Positions 41,315-49,604 of a stretch of 64,000 nucleotides of DNA are shown one piece after another (within the stretch, counting starts at the first letter, position 1; each line of letters opens with the position of its first letter). Source of the stretch: Faecalibacterium sp. I4-3-84 (lineage in GTDB: Bacteria > Bacillota > Clostridia > Oscillospirales > Ruminococcaceae); the NCBI RefSeq assembly GCF_023347255.1, contig NZ_CP094466.1, forward strand, positions 2,232,001 through 2,296,000, read 5' to 3'. The notes beneath the pieces are model-generated. The model did not search any database and had not been told where the DNA came from. It saw nothing but the letters and a program-made list of their open reading frames with translations. Made by a program: the position numbers and the translations under genes.

Positions 41315-41375
41315 GGCCATGTTACGGTAAAGGCGAGAGGGCAGCCTGCGGGCTGCCCTCTGCTGTAACAGGCCA
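41315..41375 (+). promoter_or_regulatory. Intercistronic stem-loop between dctP and dctQ
   Basis: AGAGGGCAGCC (41336-41346), TGCG loop, GGCTGCCCTCT (41351-41361). It is extended by outer pairing of GTTAC with GTAAC. No T tract. Likely keeps dctP mRNA more abundant than the permease genes. Confidence 0.7.
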
Positions 41376-41415
41376 ATGGAAAAAGTTGTAAAATAACCGA
41401 AAGGGGCTGAGCACC

Positions 41416-41937
41416 ATCGAAAACCTTAAAAAATTCGGGAAAAAGCTGTTCGACGTGTATTTTACCATCGGCGTCATTGCCATGGCACTGCTGGCAGCTC
41501 TTGTGATCTTTACGGTCATTGCACGCTACTTCTTCTCGCTGAGCTGGAAGGAACTGGCAGAGTTCAACACCACCCTGTTTGCCTTTACCACCTTCTGGGG
41601 CATGGGCATCAACGTGATCAAGGACGAGCACGTCATGATCGACATCCTTTACGACGGTGTCAAGCCTGCCCGCAAGCGCTGGCTGGCTATCGTCAATTAC
41701 CTCATCGTGCTGGCCGTGGTGCTGGTGTTCACCTATCAGGGCTTCAAGTATGTGGGAGTTGCCGGTAAGCAGATCAGTCAGGGCATGGAGATCCCCATGA
41801 TGTATATGTACGGCATCATGCCGGTGTGCGGCATCATCTGTGCCATCTGCGTCGTGATCAAGATCATCACCCTGTACAAGGCCGATATTTCCTACTTTGC
41901 GCCCAAGAATCAGGCGCTGAGCCGTGACGACGCATAA
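41416..41937 (+). CDS. dctQ: TRAP small permease DctQ, with probable ATC start
   Basis: 173 residues if read from 41416. Four transmembrane helices with Ala-Arg-Tyr-Phe-Phe and Trp-Lys-Glu-Leu-Ala-Glu-Phe typical of DctQ, then Asp-Glu-His-Val-Met-Ile-Asp. The frame is closed by TAA at 41389 and has no ATG or TTG before the first helix. The only GTG (41455) lacks a ribosome site and would cut into helix 1. AAGGGG (41401-41406) is 9 nt before ATC 41416, making AUC the likely start; CTG 41407 is too close. Confidence 0.85.
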   Translation: MENLKKFGKKLFDVYFTIGVIAMALLAALVIFTVIARYFFSLSWKELAEFNTTLFAFTTFWGMGINVIKDEHVMIDILYDGVKPARKRWLAIVNYLIVLAVVLVFTYQGFKYVGVAGKQISQGMEIPMMYMYGIMPVCGIICAICVVIKIITLYKADISYFAPKNQALSRDDA

Positions 41938-41961
41938 GAGGAAAGGGGAGAATACACAACT

Positions 41962-43254
41962 ATGGCAATGCTCATCCTTCTGGTGCTGCTGATCTTCTTT
42001 GCCGCGCTGGGCATCCCGCTGGCTTTCGCCATCGGTGCTTCCTGCGTGACCTACATCCTGATCTATGCACCTACCTTTATCACCATGCTGCCGCAGCGCG
42101 TGTGGAACGGTGCCTACAGTGAGCTGATGATCGCCATGCCGCTGTTCATGCTGGCTGGCGAACTGATGAACACCGGCGGCATCACCCAGCGCATTATTAA
42201 CTTCTGCATGGAACTGCTGCGGCCCATCCGCGGCGGTCTGGGCGAAGTGAACATTGTGGCTTCCATGATCTTTGGCGGCATTTCCGGTTCCTCTGTGGCC
42301 GATACCTCGGCTCTGGGTTCCATCCTGATCCCCGCCATGGAGAAGGAAGGCTACCCGCCGGAAGCTTCTGCCGGTATCACGGTGGCATCCTCTACCATGG
42401 GCATGATCATCCCGCCCTCCACACCCATGATCGTTTACTCCATGATCTCCGGTGCATCGGTGGGTGCGCTGTTCGTGGCAGGTGCCGTGCCCGGCATCCT
42501 GATCGGTCTGACCCAGCTGGTGCTGGTGTACATCATCAGCGCCAAGAAGGGCTGGCATCCGGAAAAGGTCAAGTTTGACGGCAAGCGCGCCGCCAAGAGC
42601 CTGCTTTCCGGCATCCCTGCCCTCATCATGCCGCTGTTCATCATCATCTGCGTTTCCTTCGGCGTGTGCACTGCATCCGAAAGTGCCGGTGTGGCCGTGC
42701 TGTATTCCATGCTGGTGGGCTTCTTCGTCTACAAGGAGCTGACATGGAAGGGTGTCTGGGAAGCTTTGAAAAAGACCCTGATCTCTTCTTCCTCCATCAT
42801 GCTCATCATCGGCTTCACCACCATCTTCACATGGGTGCTGACCATGCAGAAGGTGCCGCAGACGGTGGGTGCCTTCTTCATGTCTCTGAACATGCCCGCA
42901 TGGGCCATTGCGCTGATCTTCGATGTGCTGATCCTGATGATCGGCACCTTCATCGACGTCAGCCCGGCCATCCTGCTGCTCACCCCCATCCTGCTGCCGG
43001 TCATGGTGCAGTACGGCTTCTCGCCGCTGCAGTTCGGTGCCATGATGATCACCGGTCTGGCCATCGGTCTGGTCACTCCGCCGGTCGGCATGTGCCTGAA
43101 CGCCTGCAACAAGATCAACCGCATGCCCATCATCGAGATCTTCAAGGGCGCAGCGCCCTACGTGATCTGCAACGTGATCGTTCTGATCTCCATCAGCCTG
43201 TGGGGCCCGCTTACTACCGCCCTGCCGCAGCTGCTGGGCTACAGCATCTTCTGA
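41962..43254 (+). CDS. dctM: TRAP large permease DctM
   Basis: 430 residues, about twelve transmembrane helices, with Phe-Gly-Gly-Ile-Ser-Gly-Ser-Ser-Val-Ala-Asp and Ile-Ile-Pro-Pro-Ser-Thr-Pro-Met, the DctM signatures, and late Val-Thr-Pro-Pro-Val-Gly. Uses the sodium gradient to import the DctP ligand. Ends the operon, followed by a terminator at about 43279-43318. Confidence 0.94.
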   Translation: MAMLILLVLLIFFAALGIPLAFAIGASCVTYILIYAPTFITMLPQRVWNGAYSELMIAMPLFMLAGELMNTGGITQRIINFCMELLRPIRGGLGEVNIVASMIFGGISGSSVADTSALGSILIPAMEKEGYPPEASAGITVASSTMGMIIPPSTPMIVYSMISGASVGALFVAGAVPGILIGLTQLVLVYIISAKKGWHPEKVKFDGKRAAKSLLSGIPALIMPLFIIICVSFGVCTASESAGVAVLYSMLVGFFVYKELTWKGVWEALKKTLISSSSIMLIIGFTTIFTWVLTMQKVPQTVGAFFMSLNMPAWAIALIFDVLILMIGTFIDVSPAILLLTPILLPVMVQYGFSPLQFGAMMITGLAIGLVTPPVGMCLNACNKINRMPIIEIFKGAAPYVICNVIVLISISLWGPLTTALPQLLGYSIF

Positions 43255-43278
43255 GATCAACGCGTATACCTCTTATAA

Positions 43279-43318
43279 AAAACAGGCAGCGCTCCCTTGC
43301 GGGGCGCTGTTTGTTTTT
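43279..43318 (+). terminator. Terminator of the TRAP operon
   Basis: AACAGGCAGCGC pairs with GGGCGCTGTTTGTT before TTTTTT. Confidence 0.75.
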
Positions 43319-43413
43319 TGCACGCAAACAGGCGGGACCATTGTATTTGACGGACAGATATGGTACACTAAGGCCACTTGTGTATAGGAATATAGGAAAA
43401 GAGGAATTAAATC

Positions 43414-44787
43414 ATGGATACGCAAAAACAAAAGCGCAGCGCCTTTTCCGGCAAGATCGGCTTTGTGCTGTCGGCCGCAGGCGCTTCGGTAGGTCTGGGC
43501 AACATCTGGCGGTTTCCGTACCTCGCCGCGAAATACGGCGGCGGCATTTTTCTGCTGGTGTACATCGTGCTGGCCGTCACCTTTGGCTACACGATGATCG
43601 TGGCCGAAACGGCACTGGGCCGCATGACCCACAAAAGCCCGGTGGGTGCCTTTGGAGCTTTTGGCAAAAAGGGCGGCCTGCGGTTTGGCGGCTGGATCAA
43701 TGCGGTCATTCCCATTCTGATCGTGCCGTACTATTCGGTCATCGGCGGCTGGGTCATCCGCTATCTGTCGGAGTATATCAGCGGCCATGGCAGTGAGCTT
43801 TCGCAGGACGGTTATTTTTCCAATTTCATTTCCAGCGGACTGTCGGCAGAGGTGTGCTTTCTGATCTTCACGGCCTTTACGCTGGCCATCATCTTTGCAG
43901 GTGTGCGCAACGGCGTGGAGCGTGTTTCCAAGGTGATGATGCCGGTGCTGGTGGTGCTTTCGGTGGTCATTGCAGGCTACTCGGTCACGCGCCCGGGTGC
44001 GTTGGCAGGCGTGAAGTATTTTCTGGTGCCGAACGTGGCAAACTTTTCCTGGATGACGGTGGTCACGGCCATGGGCCAGATGTTCTATTCGCTGTCCATC
44101 GCTATGGGCATTCTGGTCACCTTTGGCTCCTATATGAAGAAGGAGGTCTCCATTGAGGAATCCACCGAGAACGTGGAGGTGTTTGACACGGCCATTGCCA
44201 TCATGGCGGGCCTGATGATCATTCCGGCGGTGTTCTCCTTCTCCGGCGGCGACCCGGACACCCTGCAGGCCGGCCCGGCGCTGATGTTCATTACCATCCC
44301 CAAGGTGTTTGAGAGCATGGGCTTTGGCCATGTGGTGGGCATCCTGTTCTTTTTGCTGGTGCTGTTTGCAGCCGTGACCAGCTCCATTGCCCTGACCGAG
44401 AGCGCTGTCTCCACCTTTGAGGACGAGCTGGGCTGGAGCCGCGAGCGCGCAACGGCACTGATCGGCCTGATCATGGTGGCGCTGGGCAGCCTTTCGGCAC
44501 TGGGCTATGGCCCGCTGGCGGGCGTGACGGTGTTCGGAATGCAGTTTCTGGATTTCTTCGATTTCCTCACCAACTCTGTCATGATGCCCATTGCAGCCAT
44601 TGCTATCTGCCTGCTGGTGTCCCGCGTGATCGGCGTGCAGAAGATCGAAGAAGAGGTGACGCTGGGCGGCAAGCCCTTCCGCCGTAAAAAGATCTTCAAC
44701 TTCATGATCCAGTATCTGTGCCCCATCTTTGCGGCCATTATCCTGATCAGCTCTGTGGCAAATGCTCTGGGCTGGATCGCAATGTAA
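43414..44787 (+). CDS. Sodium-dependent transporter, NSS/SNF family
   Basis: 457 residues, about twelve helices. The NSS start Gly-Phe-Val-Leu-Ser-Ala-Ala-Gly-Ala-Ser-Val-Gly-Leu-Gly-Asn-Ile-Trp-Arg-Phe-Pro carries the Na+ and substrate sites of helix 1. Later Phe-Ser-Phe-Ser-Gly-Gly-Asp-Pro. LeuT/TnaT-like; probable amino-acid:Na+ symporter. Monocistronic, with its own terminator at 44793-44839. Confidence 0.93.
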   Translation: MDTQKQKRSAFSGKIGFVLSAAGASVGLGNIWRFPYLAAKYGGGIFLLVYIVLAVTFGYTMIVAETALGRMTHKSPVGAFGAFGKKGGLRFGGWINAVIPILIVPYYSVIGGWVIRYLSEYISGHGSELSQDGYFSNFISSGLSAEVCFLIFTAFTLAIIFAGVRNGVERVSKVMMPVLVVLSVVIAGYSVTRPGALAGVKYFLVPNVANFSWMTVVTAMGQMFYSLSIAMGILVTFGSYMKKEVSIEESTENVEVFDTAIAIMAGLMIIPAVFSFSGGDPDTLQAGPALMFITIPKVFESMGFGHVVGILFFLLVLFAAVTSSIALTESAVSTFEDELGWSRERATALIGLIMVALGSLSALGYGPLAGVTVFGMQFLDFFDFLTNSVMMPIAAIAICLLVSRVIGVQKIEEEVTLGGKPFRRKKIFNFMIQYLCPIFAAIILISSVANALGWIAM

Positions 44788-44792
44788 AAACA

Positions 44793-44839
44793 GAAAAGCG
44801 CAGAAGGTGTTTCTCAAAGGAAGCCTTCTGCGCTTTTTT
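44793..44839 (+). terminator. Terminator of the NSS gene
   Basis: AAAAGCGCAGAAGG/CCTTCTGCGCTTTTTT stem and T run. Confidence 0.85.
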
Positions 44840-44994
44840 GTATGTCCAAAAGGTTTTCTTATGCTGTGAAGTTGCATAAAGCATAGAAAACGGCGATTTT
44901 GGCCTCAATTAGCTGGAAGCCTGATTTTATTAGCTGGAACCGAAAATTCTGCTAATGGCATTCGCTGGCTAATTTTGGTGATAGGTTCAAAATG

Positions 44995-45047
44995 AAAAAT
45001 GCGAAGATCGTCTTTCACATGGAAAAATGACCTTCGCATTTTCTTAA
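44995..45047. terminator. Hairpin downstream of the tRNA-Arg fragment
   Basis: AAAATGCGAAG/CTTCGCATTTT stem; on the minus strand it would end the original tRNA transcript. Confidence 0.7.
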
Positions 45048-45051
45048 AATA

Positions 45052-45097
45052 TGGCGTCCCCGCCCGGATTCGAACCGGGGGCCTCAGGCTTAGGAGT
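45052..45097 (-). other. 3' fragment of a tRNA-Arg gene (attachment-site core)
   Basis: On the minus strand the sequence CTCCTAA plus GCCTG (anticodon loop and 3' stem, anticodon CCT), a variable loop, a perfect T arm CCCGG-TTCGAAT-CCGGG, acceptor strand CGGGGAC, G73 and CCA is present. The 5' half is absent: the bases before the loop do not pair. A tRNA 3' end beside an integrase is the scar of tyrosine-recombinase integration, so this is an att site and the element lies to the right. Confidence 0.85.
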
Positions 45098-45151
45098 AGG
45101 GGCTGAAGCAATAAATCCTAGACAAAAGTAGGTAAAACAAGTAACGTTTTA

Positions 45152-46834
45152 TCAATGGATTTTTTGTTGTGCTGTCAATCCGAGTAAAGAACACAAACCC
45201 CGAAATAAAACGAGTAAAAGGCTTTTCATTAGCAGAAAATTAGCAGAGCTAATGAAAAGTGGAAGGTTCATTGTAAAATGCCCACCTTTCATTAGCTGGG
45301 AAGTGTACGTTTCCCTACGGATATTTGCTTGTTTAGCATTCGTGAACCAGTCCATACAGCCGTAACTGGTGTGATGGACTAATGTTTTCAATAGAAAAAG
45401 ACCAGAGCTTTCTGCGAGAAAACTCTGGTCTATGTAACAGTGCGAATGGAAATGCGCATTGTCTTGTAAAAGGAAGGGTCTTATGGTATTCTTACGGGAG
45501 TAAAGGCACTGGATGCAAGGAACTTTGCGTGATCTTAGGAGTGTGCAATGGAAAAGAAATTTAATATTGTAGAAGAAATCGTCGAATCGCTGTGCGTTCA
45601 AACGCCGGTCATCATCCAGAATGTGTGCGTACTGCTCGGTGACCATTGAAGCCTGTGCATGACCGGAATCGCCCTGCACGGCTTTGATATCGCCGCCGTT
45701 CAGCTTGAGCTTGTATGTAATGCTGGAGTGTCGAAAACTGTGAAAAACTACTTTGGGAAGATTGTTTTCCTCAATCAGCTGCTTCAATGCACCGTTGATG
45801 GTGGATTGTTCGGTCGGCATTCCCAGCGGGCCGGCGACCACAAGATTATAGTCAGCGTACTCTGTGCCCAGTGCATCCCTTGTCATGTCTTGCTCGGCTT
45901 TATATTGGACAAGCATTTCAGCGACCGTTTTGGGCAGGAAGATGGTTCGGATACTGCTATCCGTTTTAGGGCTTTTCAGAACCTGAACCGTAGTGCAGCG
46001 GGAACTCAGCGATGGAAAACGGGTGATAACATTTTTGTTTTCCAATGCGTTCAGTGAAGCAACATCCACACGCTGAAGTTCTTTGTTTATGTAAATGGAT
46101 GCGCGTCCTGCATCAATGCTTTCAGGGGAGATATCCACGCAATCCCAAGTCAGGCCGAGCAGTTCGCCCAAACGCAGGGAGCAGGAGAACGAGAGATTGA
46201 TGCACAGCCGCAGCTTCGGATCATCACAAACTTTCAAAGCACGGAACAGCGTTTCGGCTGTCCAAATATCACGTTTCTTGGAAGTGTATTTGGGCAAGGT
46301 GGCATAAATACAGGGATTCTTTTCCATAAGTTCCCACTTTACAGCCTGCTCAAAGGCACTTCTCAAAATTTTGTGAACCGAACGAACCGTGCCGGGAGAA
46401 ACGTATTGATGCTGACGCTTTCCACACATAGGGTCGACTGCTTCGTATTTGAGCAGCCGCTGATAATATCCCTCAATTACGCGGGTGGTGAGATCTTGCA
46501 GCTTCATTGAGCCGATAAGCGGTATTATGTAGTTTGAAATCAGAGCATTGTTTGATTGATAGGTTGAGAGTGCCCATTTGGTTTTTCCGTACAGGGCAAC
46601 ATATTCTGTAAGCAAGTCTTTTAGAGTTCGGCACTGGGGTGCCACAAAGGTACCGACGGATTCTTTGTATTCGACCTCTTTCTTACGGTTTTTGGCATCT
46701 GCAAGGTCGCTAAAGGTTTCCCATTTCTGCTTTAGCGTTCCATTAATCTCCAGATAAACACTAATCTCCATGATTGTTACCATTGAAGGAATACATTTGC
46801 GACGATCTTCGGGCATACCGAATAAGATTTGCAT
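45152..46834 (-). CDS. int: Tyrosine site-specific integrase with anomalous C-terminal tail
   Basis: 560 residues as an open frame; start uncertain (46834 or an internal Met). An N-terminal arm-binding and SAM-like core region contains Trp-Ala-Leu-Ser-Thr-Tyr. The catalytic domain has Arg in Ser-Leu-Arg-Leu-Gly-Glu-Leu-Leu-Gly-Leu-Thr-Trp, His-x-x-Arg in His-Ser-Phe-Arg-His, His in Ser-Gly-His-Ala-Gln and Tyr in Thr-Glu-Gln-Tyr-Ala-His-Ile-Leu. Normal relatives end soon after this Tyr. Here ~130 residues of unfamily-like sequence follow and span a terminator (45402-45436), so the true end was probably lost by a frameshift near 45556. Confidence 0.85.
   Translation of the reverse strand: MQILFGMPEDRRKCIPSMVTIMEISVYLEINGTLKQKWETFSDLADAKNRKKEVEYKESVGTFVAPQCRTLKDLLTEYVALYGKTKWALSTYQSNNALISNYIIPLIGSMKLQDLTTRVIEGYYQRLLKYEAVDPMCGKRQHQYVSPGTVRSVHKILRSAFEQAVKWELMEKNPCIYATLPKYTSKKRDIWTAETLFRALKVCDDPKLRLCINLSFSCSLRLGELLGLTWDCVDISPESIDAGRASIYINKELQRVDVASLNALENKNVITRFPSLSSRCTTVQVLKSPKTDSSIRTIFLPKTVAEMLVQYKAEQDMTRDALGTEYADYNLVVAGPLGMPTEQSTINGALKQLIEENNLPKVVFHSFRHSSITYKLKLNGGDIKAVQGDSGHAQASMVTEQYAHILDDDRRLNAQRFDDFFYNIKFLFHCTLLRSRKVPCIQCLYSRKNTIRPFLLQDNAHFHSHCYIDQSFLAESSGLFLLKTLVHHTSYGCMDWFTNAKQANIRRETYTSQLMKGGHFTMNLPLFISSANFLLMKSLLLVLFRGLCSLLGLTAQQKIH
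45222..45259. repeat. Inverted repeat in the integrase tail / att region
   Basis: CTTTTCATTAGC (45222-45233) and GCTAATGAAAAG (45248-45259), perfect 12-bp arms around a TTAGC-containing spacer. Candidate recombinase or excisionase site. Confidence 0.7.
45398..45436 (-). terminator. Intrinsic terminator inside the integrase open frame
   Basis: On the minus strand AGACCAGAG/CTCTGGTCT is followed by TTTTT. Its position inside the open frame argues that the coding end lies upstream of it. Confidence 0.75.
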
Positions 46835-46933
46835 TGGCAGTTGAAAATAGCTCAGGTTACCTATTGCAATTCTGACTATTTGGAAATATACTTGTAAGTA
46901 TCAAATTATTTCACTTTATGGGAGGAAATTATT

Positions 46934-47269
46934 ATGGCAAGACCCAAGGGAAGCAAGAATAAGGCTCGTACTGTAAAGGCCAGCGTTGATTATGTAGCAG
47001 TCATTGCAGAAAAGGCCGCAAAAAAAGAGAAAATCGAATCTGAGGTTGCTACGTTGACTGCAAATCTCGATGATCTGAAGACGCAGCTGAAAGCCAAGAA
47101 AGCAGAATTGAAAGCCGCCACCAAGGAACTTGCCAAAGCCGAAAACAAAAAAGCTGCCGCCGAAGCAAAGGCAGCAGAAGAAGCAAAGAAGGGCGAAGCA
47201 GAAGATGTGCTGAAGAAGCTGCTTGCCAGCGGTATGACGGCTGAAGAAATCCTTGCAAAGCTCCAGTAA
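46934..47269 (+). CDS. AT-hook-like coiled-coil protein
   Basis: 111 residues, ATG 46934 behind GGAGG. It begins Met-Ala-Arg-Pro-Lys-Gly-Ser-Lys-Asn-Lys, an AT-hook-like (Arg-Pro-Lys-Gly) DNA-minor-groove motif. A long Lys/Glu/Ala coiled coil (about 28-90) and a short C-terminal helix Thr-Ala-Glu-Glu-Ile-Leu-Ala-Lys-Leu follow. Small DNA-binding accessory protein of the element; function unknown. Followed by a GGCTGTT/AACAGCC hairpin terminator (47308-47350). Confidence 0.6.
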   Translation: MARPKGSKNKARTVKASVDYVAVIAEKAAKKEKIESEVATLTANLDDLKTQLKAKKAELKAATKELAKAENKKAAAEAKAAEEAKKGEAEDVLKKLLASGMTAEEILAKLQ

Positions 47270-47460
47270 TGCAATATGATGAACTGGACAAGCTGCTGAA
47301 GTAAAGGAAGGGGCTGTTGCACAAGGATAAAACCGGTGTAACAGCCTCTTTTTCATTCATGCTGCAATTTTTTCAGCTTTTCAAACGTATCTAAATTAAA
47401 GTGGCATATCATCTTCCTATTTCACAAATCCTTGCCGTTTTCAGACAGGAGGTTGCTTTT

Positions 47461-48249
47461 ATGAAAGTATCTGCCGACTATCGTATGCTCGCTCTCGATG
47501 CCCTGCGCGGAAAATGGAAAACTGCTGTTTTGACAGGTATTGCCGCCAGTGCGCTCGGTGCTACCATTGTGAGCAGTTCCAACAGTGCCGTATCCAATTC
47601 CAATCAGGCAAAGGACATCCATTTTGAACTGTTCTCCCAGCCCAACGGCGGTCGGCTGCTTGCTGTTCTGCTTGCCGGCATTGTTCTGTGGGCAGTCCTC
47701 CAACTGATCGTGGGCGGTGCAGCTCAACTGGGATATGCTCATTTTAATTTGAACCTTGTAGATGGAAAGGATGCTGCCATCTCGGATTTGTTCTCTCAGA
47801 AAGACCGTCTGTGGGATGGCTTCTGCATGAAATTCCTGCAGGGTCTGTATATCGCCCTCTGGTCGCTGTTGTTGGTAATTCCGGGAATCGTGAAAACATA
47901 CAGCTATGCGATGACACCTTACATCATGTCCGAGCATCCTTCGCTGACCGCAAATGAAGCGATCACAGAATCCCGGCGAATCATGGACGGCAACAAATGG
48001 CGGCTGTTCTGTCTGGATTTCAGCTTCATTGGCTGGGAGCTGCTTTGTTCGTTGCCACTGTATGCCGGGGGTTTTCTGGTTCTCAAATATTTCACCGGTT
48101 CAGAGGCTATGGCGATTTCTCTTGTTCTTCTGCTGACAATTCCATTGAGCATTGGCTTCTTTTTTGTACGCCCCTATGAGGAAGCTGCATGGGCCACTTT
48201 CTACCGCGATATTACCGCAGCACCTACCGAACCGGATGAAGCATACTGA
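47461..48249 (+). CDS. DUF975 membrane protein
   Basis: 262 residues from ATG 47461 behind AGGAGG. Five to six transmembrane helices. DUF975 signs: Gly-Gly-Ala-Ala-Gln-Leu-Gly-Tyr, Ile-Pro-Gly-Ile-Val-Lys-Thr-Tyr-Ser-Tyr-Ala-Met-Thr-Pro-Tyr-Ile and Ala-Ile-Thr-Glu-Ser-Arg-Arg-Ile-Met-Asp-Gly. Family function unknown. Confidence 0.85.
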   Translation: MKVSADYRMLALDALRGKWKTAVLTGIAASALGATIVSSSNSAVSNSNQAKDIHFELFSQPNGGRLLAVLLAGIVLWAVLQLIVGGAAQLGYAHFNLNLVDGKDAAISDLFSQKDRLWDGFCMKFLQGLYIALWSLLLVIPGIVKTYSYAMTPYIMSEHPSLTANEAITESRRIMDGNKWRLFCLDFSFIGWELLCSLPLYAGGFLVLKYFTGSEAMAISLVLLLTIPLSIGFFFVRPYEEAAWATFYRDITAAPTEPDEAY

Positions 48250-48298
48250 CTTTTATACTATTTCGCAGATGTGACCGGATTTTCGAGGTGGTCTGCGT

Positions 48299-48457
48299 AT
48301 GGATAAGAAACCTGACCGTTCCGAAATAATTACAATGAGCCTCTTGTATGCTTTAACGCTGGTGCTTACGGTATTAAAAGTGACGAGAACGTTTTCACTG
48401 CCTTGGTTGTGGGTACTGGGTCCACTTTGGCTTGGCACACGTCGGTACTGTGATTAG
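48299..48457 (+). CDS. 52-residue membrane protein
   Basis: ATG 48299 with GAGGTGG upstream, TAG at 48455. A short charged start (Met-Asp-Lys-Lys-Pro-Asp-Arg-Ser-Glu-Ile-Ile) is followed by two hydrophobic stretches split by a Thr-Arg-Thr turn and a Trp-rich end. The charged start before the first helix recalls small element proteins of Clostridia. Function unknown. A perfect CGCTGGGAGA/TCTCCCAGCG terminator follows (48468-48493). Confidence 0.55.
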   Translation: MDKKPDRSEIITMSLLYALTLVLTVLKVTRTFSLPWLWVLGPLWLGTRRYCD

Positions 48458-48467
48458 GGCTGCTTGC

Positions 48468-48497
48468 GCTGGGAGATCTCTCCCAGCGTTTTCTCTA
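48468..48497 (+). terminator. Terminator
   Basis: CGCTGGGAGA/TCTCCCAGCG followed by TTTTC. A second stem GCTGGAGAA/TTCTCCAGC lies at 48510-48534. Confidence 0.75.
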
Positions 48498-48567
48498 TGA
48501 AAGAAAGCTGCTGGAGAAAAAAATTCTCCAGCAACTTTGTCTTTGATGAATAAAGGAAATTTTTTGT

Positions 48568-48774
48568 TTAACTATTCTCACTATTATTTGATTTAGTGAT
48601 TTTTTTCTTCTTTGGAGAAACCAGTTTGTGACCGGAATAAATGGACATACCCATACAAAGCAATGAAGAATAGGCAAAGTATTTATGCGCAGTCATAGAT
48701 TTTTTGATTCCAGAATAAATGCATCCCAACATACAGAAAAGTGCGCCTAAGGACCAGTATTTATGTGATTTCAT
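48568..48774 (-). CDS. 68-residue membrane protein with an internal duplication
   Basis: ATG 48774 behind AAAGGAGG. Two hydrophobic helices, each part of a repeated unit: His-Lys-Tyr, seven or eight residues, Cys-Met, then Ile-Tyr-Ser-Gly, then His/Ile-Lys. The C-terminus is Lys-rich. The doubling suggests a two-helix hairpin that arose by tandem duplication. No family recognised. Confidence 0.6.
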   Translation of the reverse strand: MKSHKYWSLGALFCMLGCIYSGIKKSMTAHKYFAYSSLLCMGMSIYSGHKLVSPKKKKITKSNNSENS

Positions 48775-49049
48775 GATTTGATACCTCCTTTGATTTAACT
48801 GATTCAATTATAACGTTTTTTTACGAAAATGCAAGCATTACCGGGAACGCTTTCATGTGGAGGCTGTGACTGCCGCTACGGTCATGATCGGTGGGCATTA
48901 CGCACAAGGCTCACATGTAGCATTCGACTCCGAATATCAGCCGGCACACATATGAGGACGGAAAATGTAGCAGCTTTTGAAAAAATTGCTTTTTTCTGCT
49001 CAAAGTGCTACAATCGGAATATACCGAATACAAAGGGAGGAAAGCTCCC

Positions 49050-49604
49050 ATGCCAAGACCGCCACGGTGCCGTCAAATTTGTGGCGTACCACAGGTCGAT
49101 ACATTCTGTCCCAACGGGTGCGAGAATACCGAGCCGATCCTGCTGACGCTGGACGAATACGAGGTCATTCGGCTGGTTGACTTGGAGCAGCAAACCCACG
49201 AGCAGTGTGCCGCTCAAATGGACATTTCCCGCTCTACCGTGCAGGAGATTTACGAAAGCGCACGGAGCAAGATCGCAGCGTGTCTTGTCCACGGGAAACC
49301 GCTGCACATCACCGGGGGAAACTACCGCATCTGCGGAGGACAGGAGGCAGCTCACTGCGGCCGCTGCTGCTGGATGCAGAGAGCCAACATGGAAAAATCA
49401 GGCAAAACTTGCAAAGGAGATTCCATTATGAAAATTGCAGTTGCCTATGAAAACGGTCAAATCTTTCAGCACTTCGGTCACACCGAGCAGTTCAAGCTTT
49501 ATGAAGCTTTGGACGGCAAAATCACTCATAGTATCCACCATGAAAGAGACGAAATACGCAGGAACTCAAACCGAAAAAAACCTGATGGCTGCCTTTGCCG
49601 GTGA
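49050..49604 (+). CDS. DUF134 DNA-binding protein fused to a truncated NifX-like domain
   Basis: 184 residues from ATG 49050 behind GGGAGG. Residues 1-~105 are DUF134: Pro-Arg-Pro-Pro-Arg-Cys-Arg, [13 protein letters not shown], and a helix-turn-helix with Met-Asp-Ile-Ser-Arg-Ser-Thr-Val-Gln. From ~127 a second Met starts a NifX/NifB-type fold (Ile-Ala-Val-Ala-Tyr-Glu-Asn-Gly, His-Phe-Gly-His-Thr-Glu) that breaks off after ~30 residues. The last ~20 residues are frame-shifted rubrerythrin start. Cys-rich, possibly redox- or Fe-responsive. Confidence 0.75.
   Translation: MPRPPRCRQICGVPQVDTFCPNGCENTEPILLTLDEYEVIRLVDLEQQTHEQCAAQMDISRSTVQEIYESARSKIAACLVHGKPLHITGGNYRICGGQEAAHCGRCCWMQRANMEKSGKTCKGDSIMKIAVAYENGQIFQHFGHTEQFKLYEALDGKITHSIHHERDEIRRNSNRKKPDGCLCR

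Noticed and set aside
41308-43260. 650-codon open frame opposite dctQ and dctM
   Set aside because: His/Asp/Gly-rich low-complexity shadow of two clear permease genes.
45052-45097. Complete tRNA gene
   Set aside because: Only the 3' half is present; bases 5' of the anticodon loop do not form the D arm or the acceptor partner.
45548-45649. Short plus-strand frame beginning Met-Glu-Lys-Lys-Phe-Asn with a GGAG site
   Set aside because: It is antisense to the conserved end of the integrase; the resemblance to a gene start is explained by the reverse complement of integrase codons.
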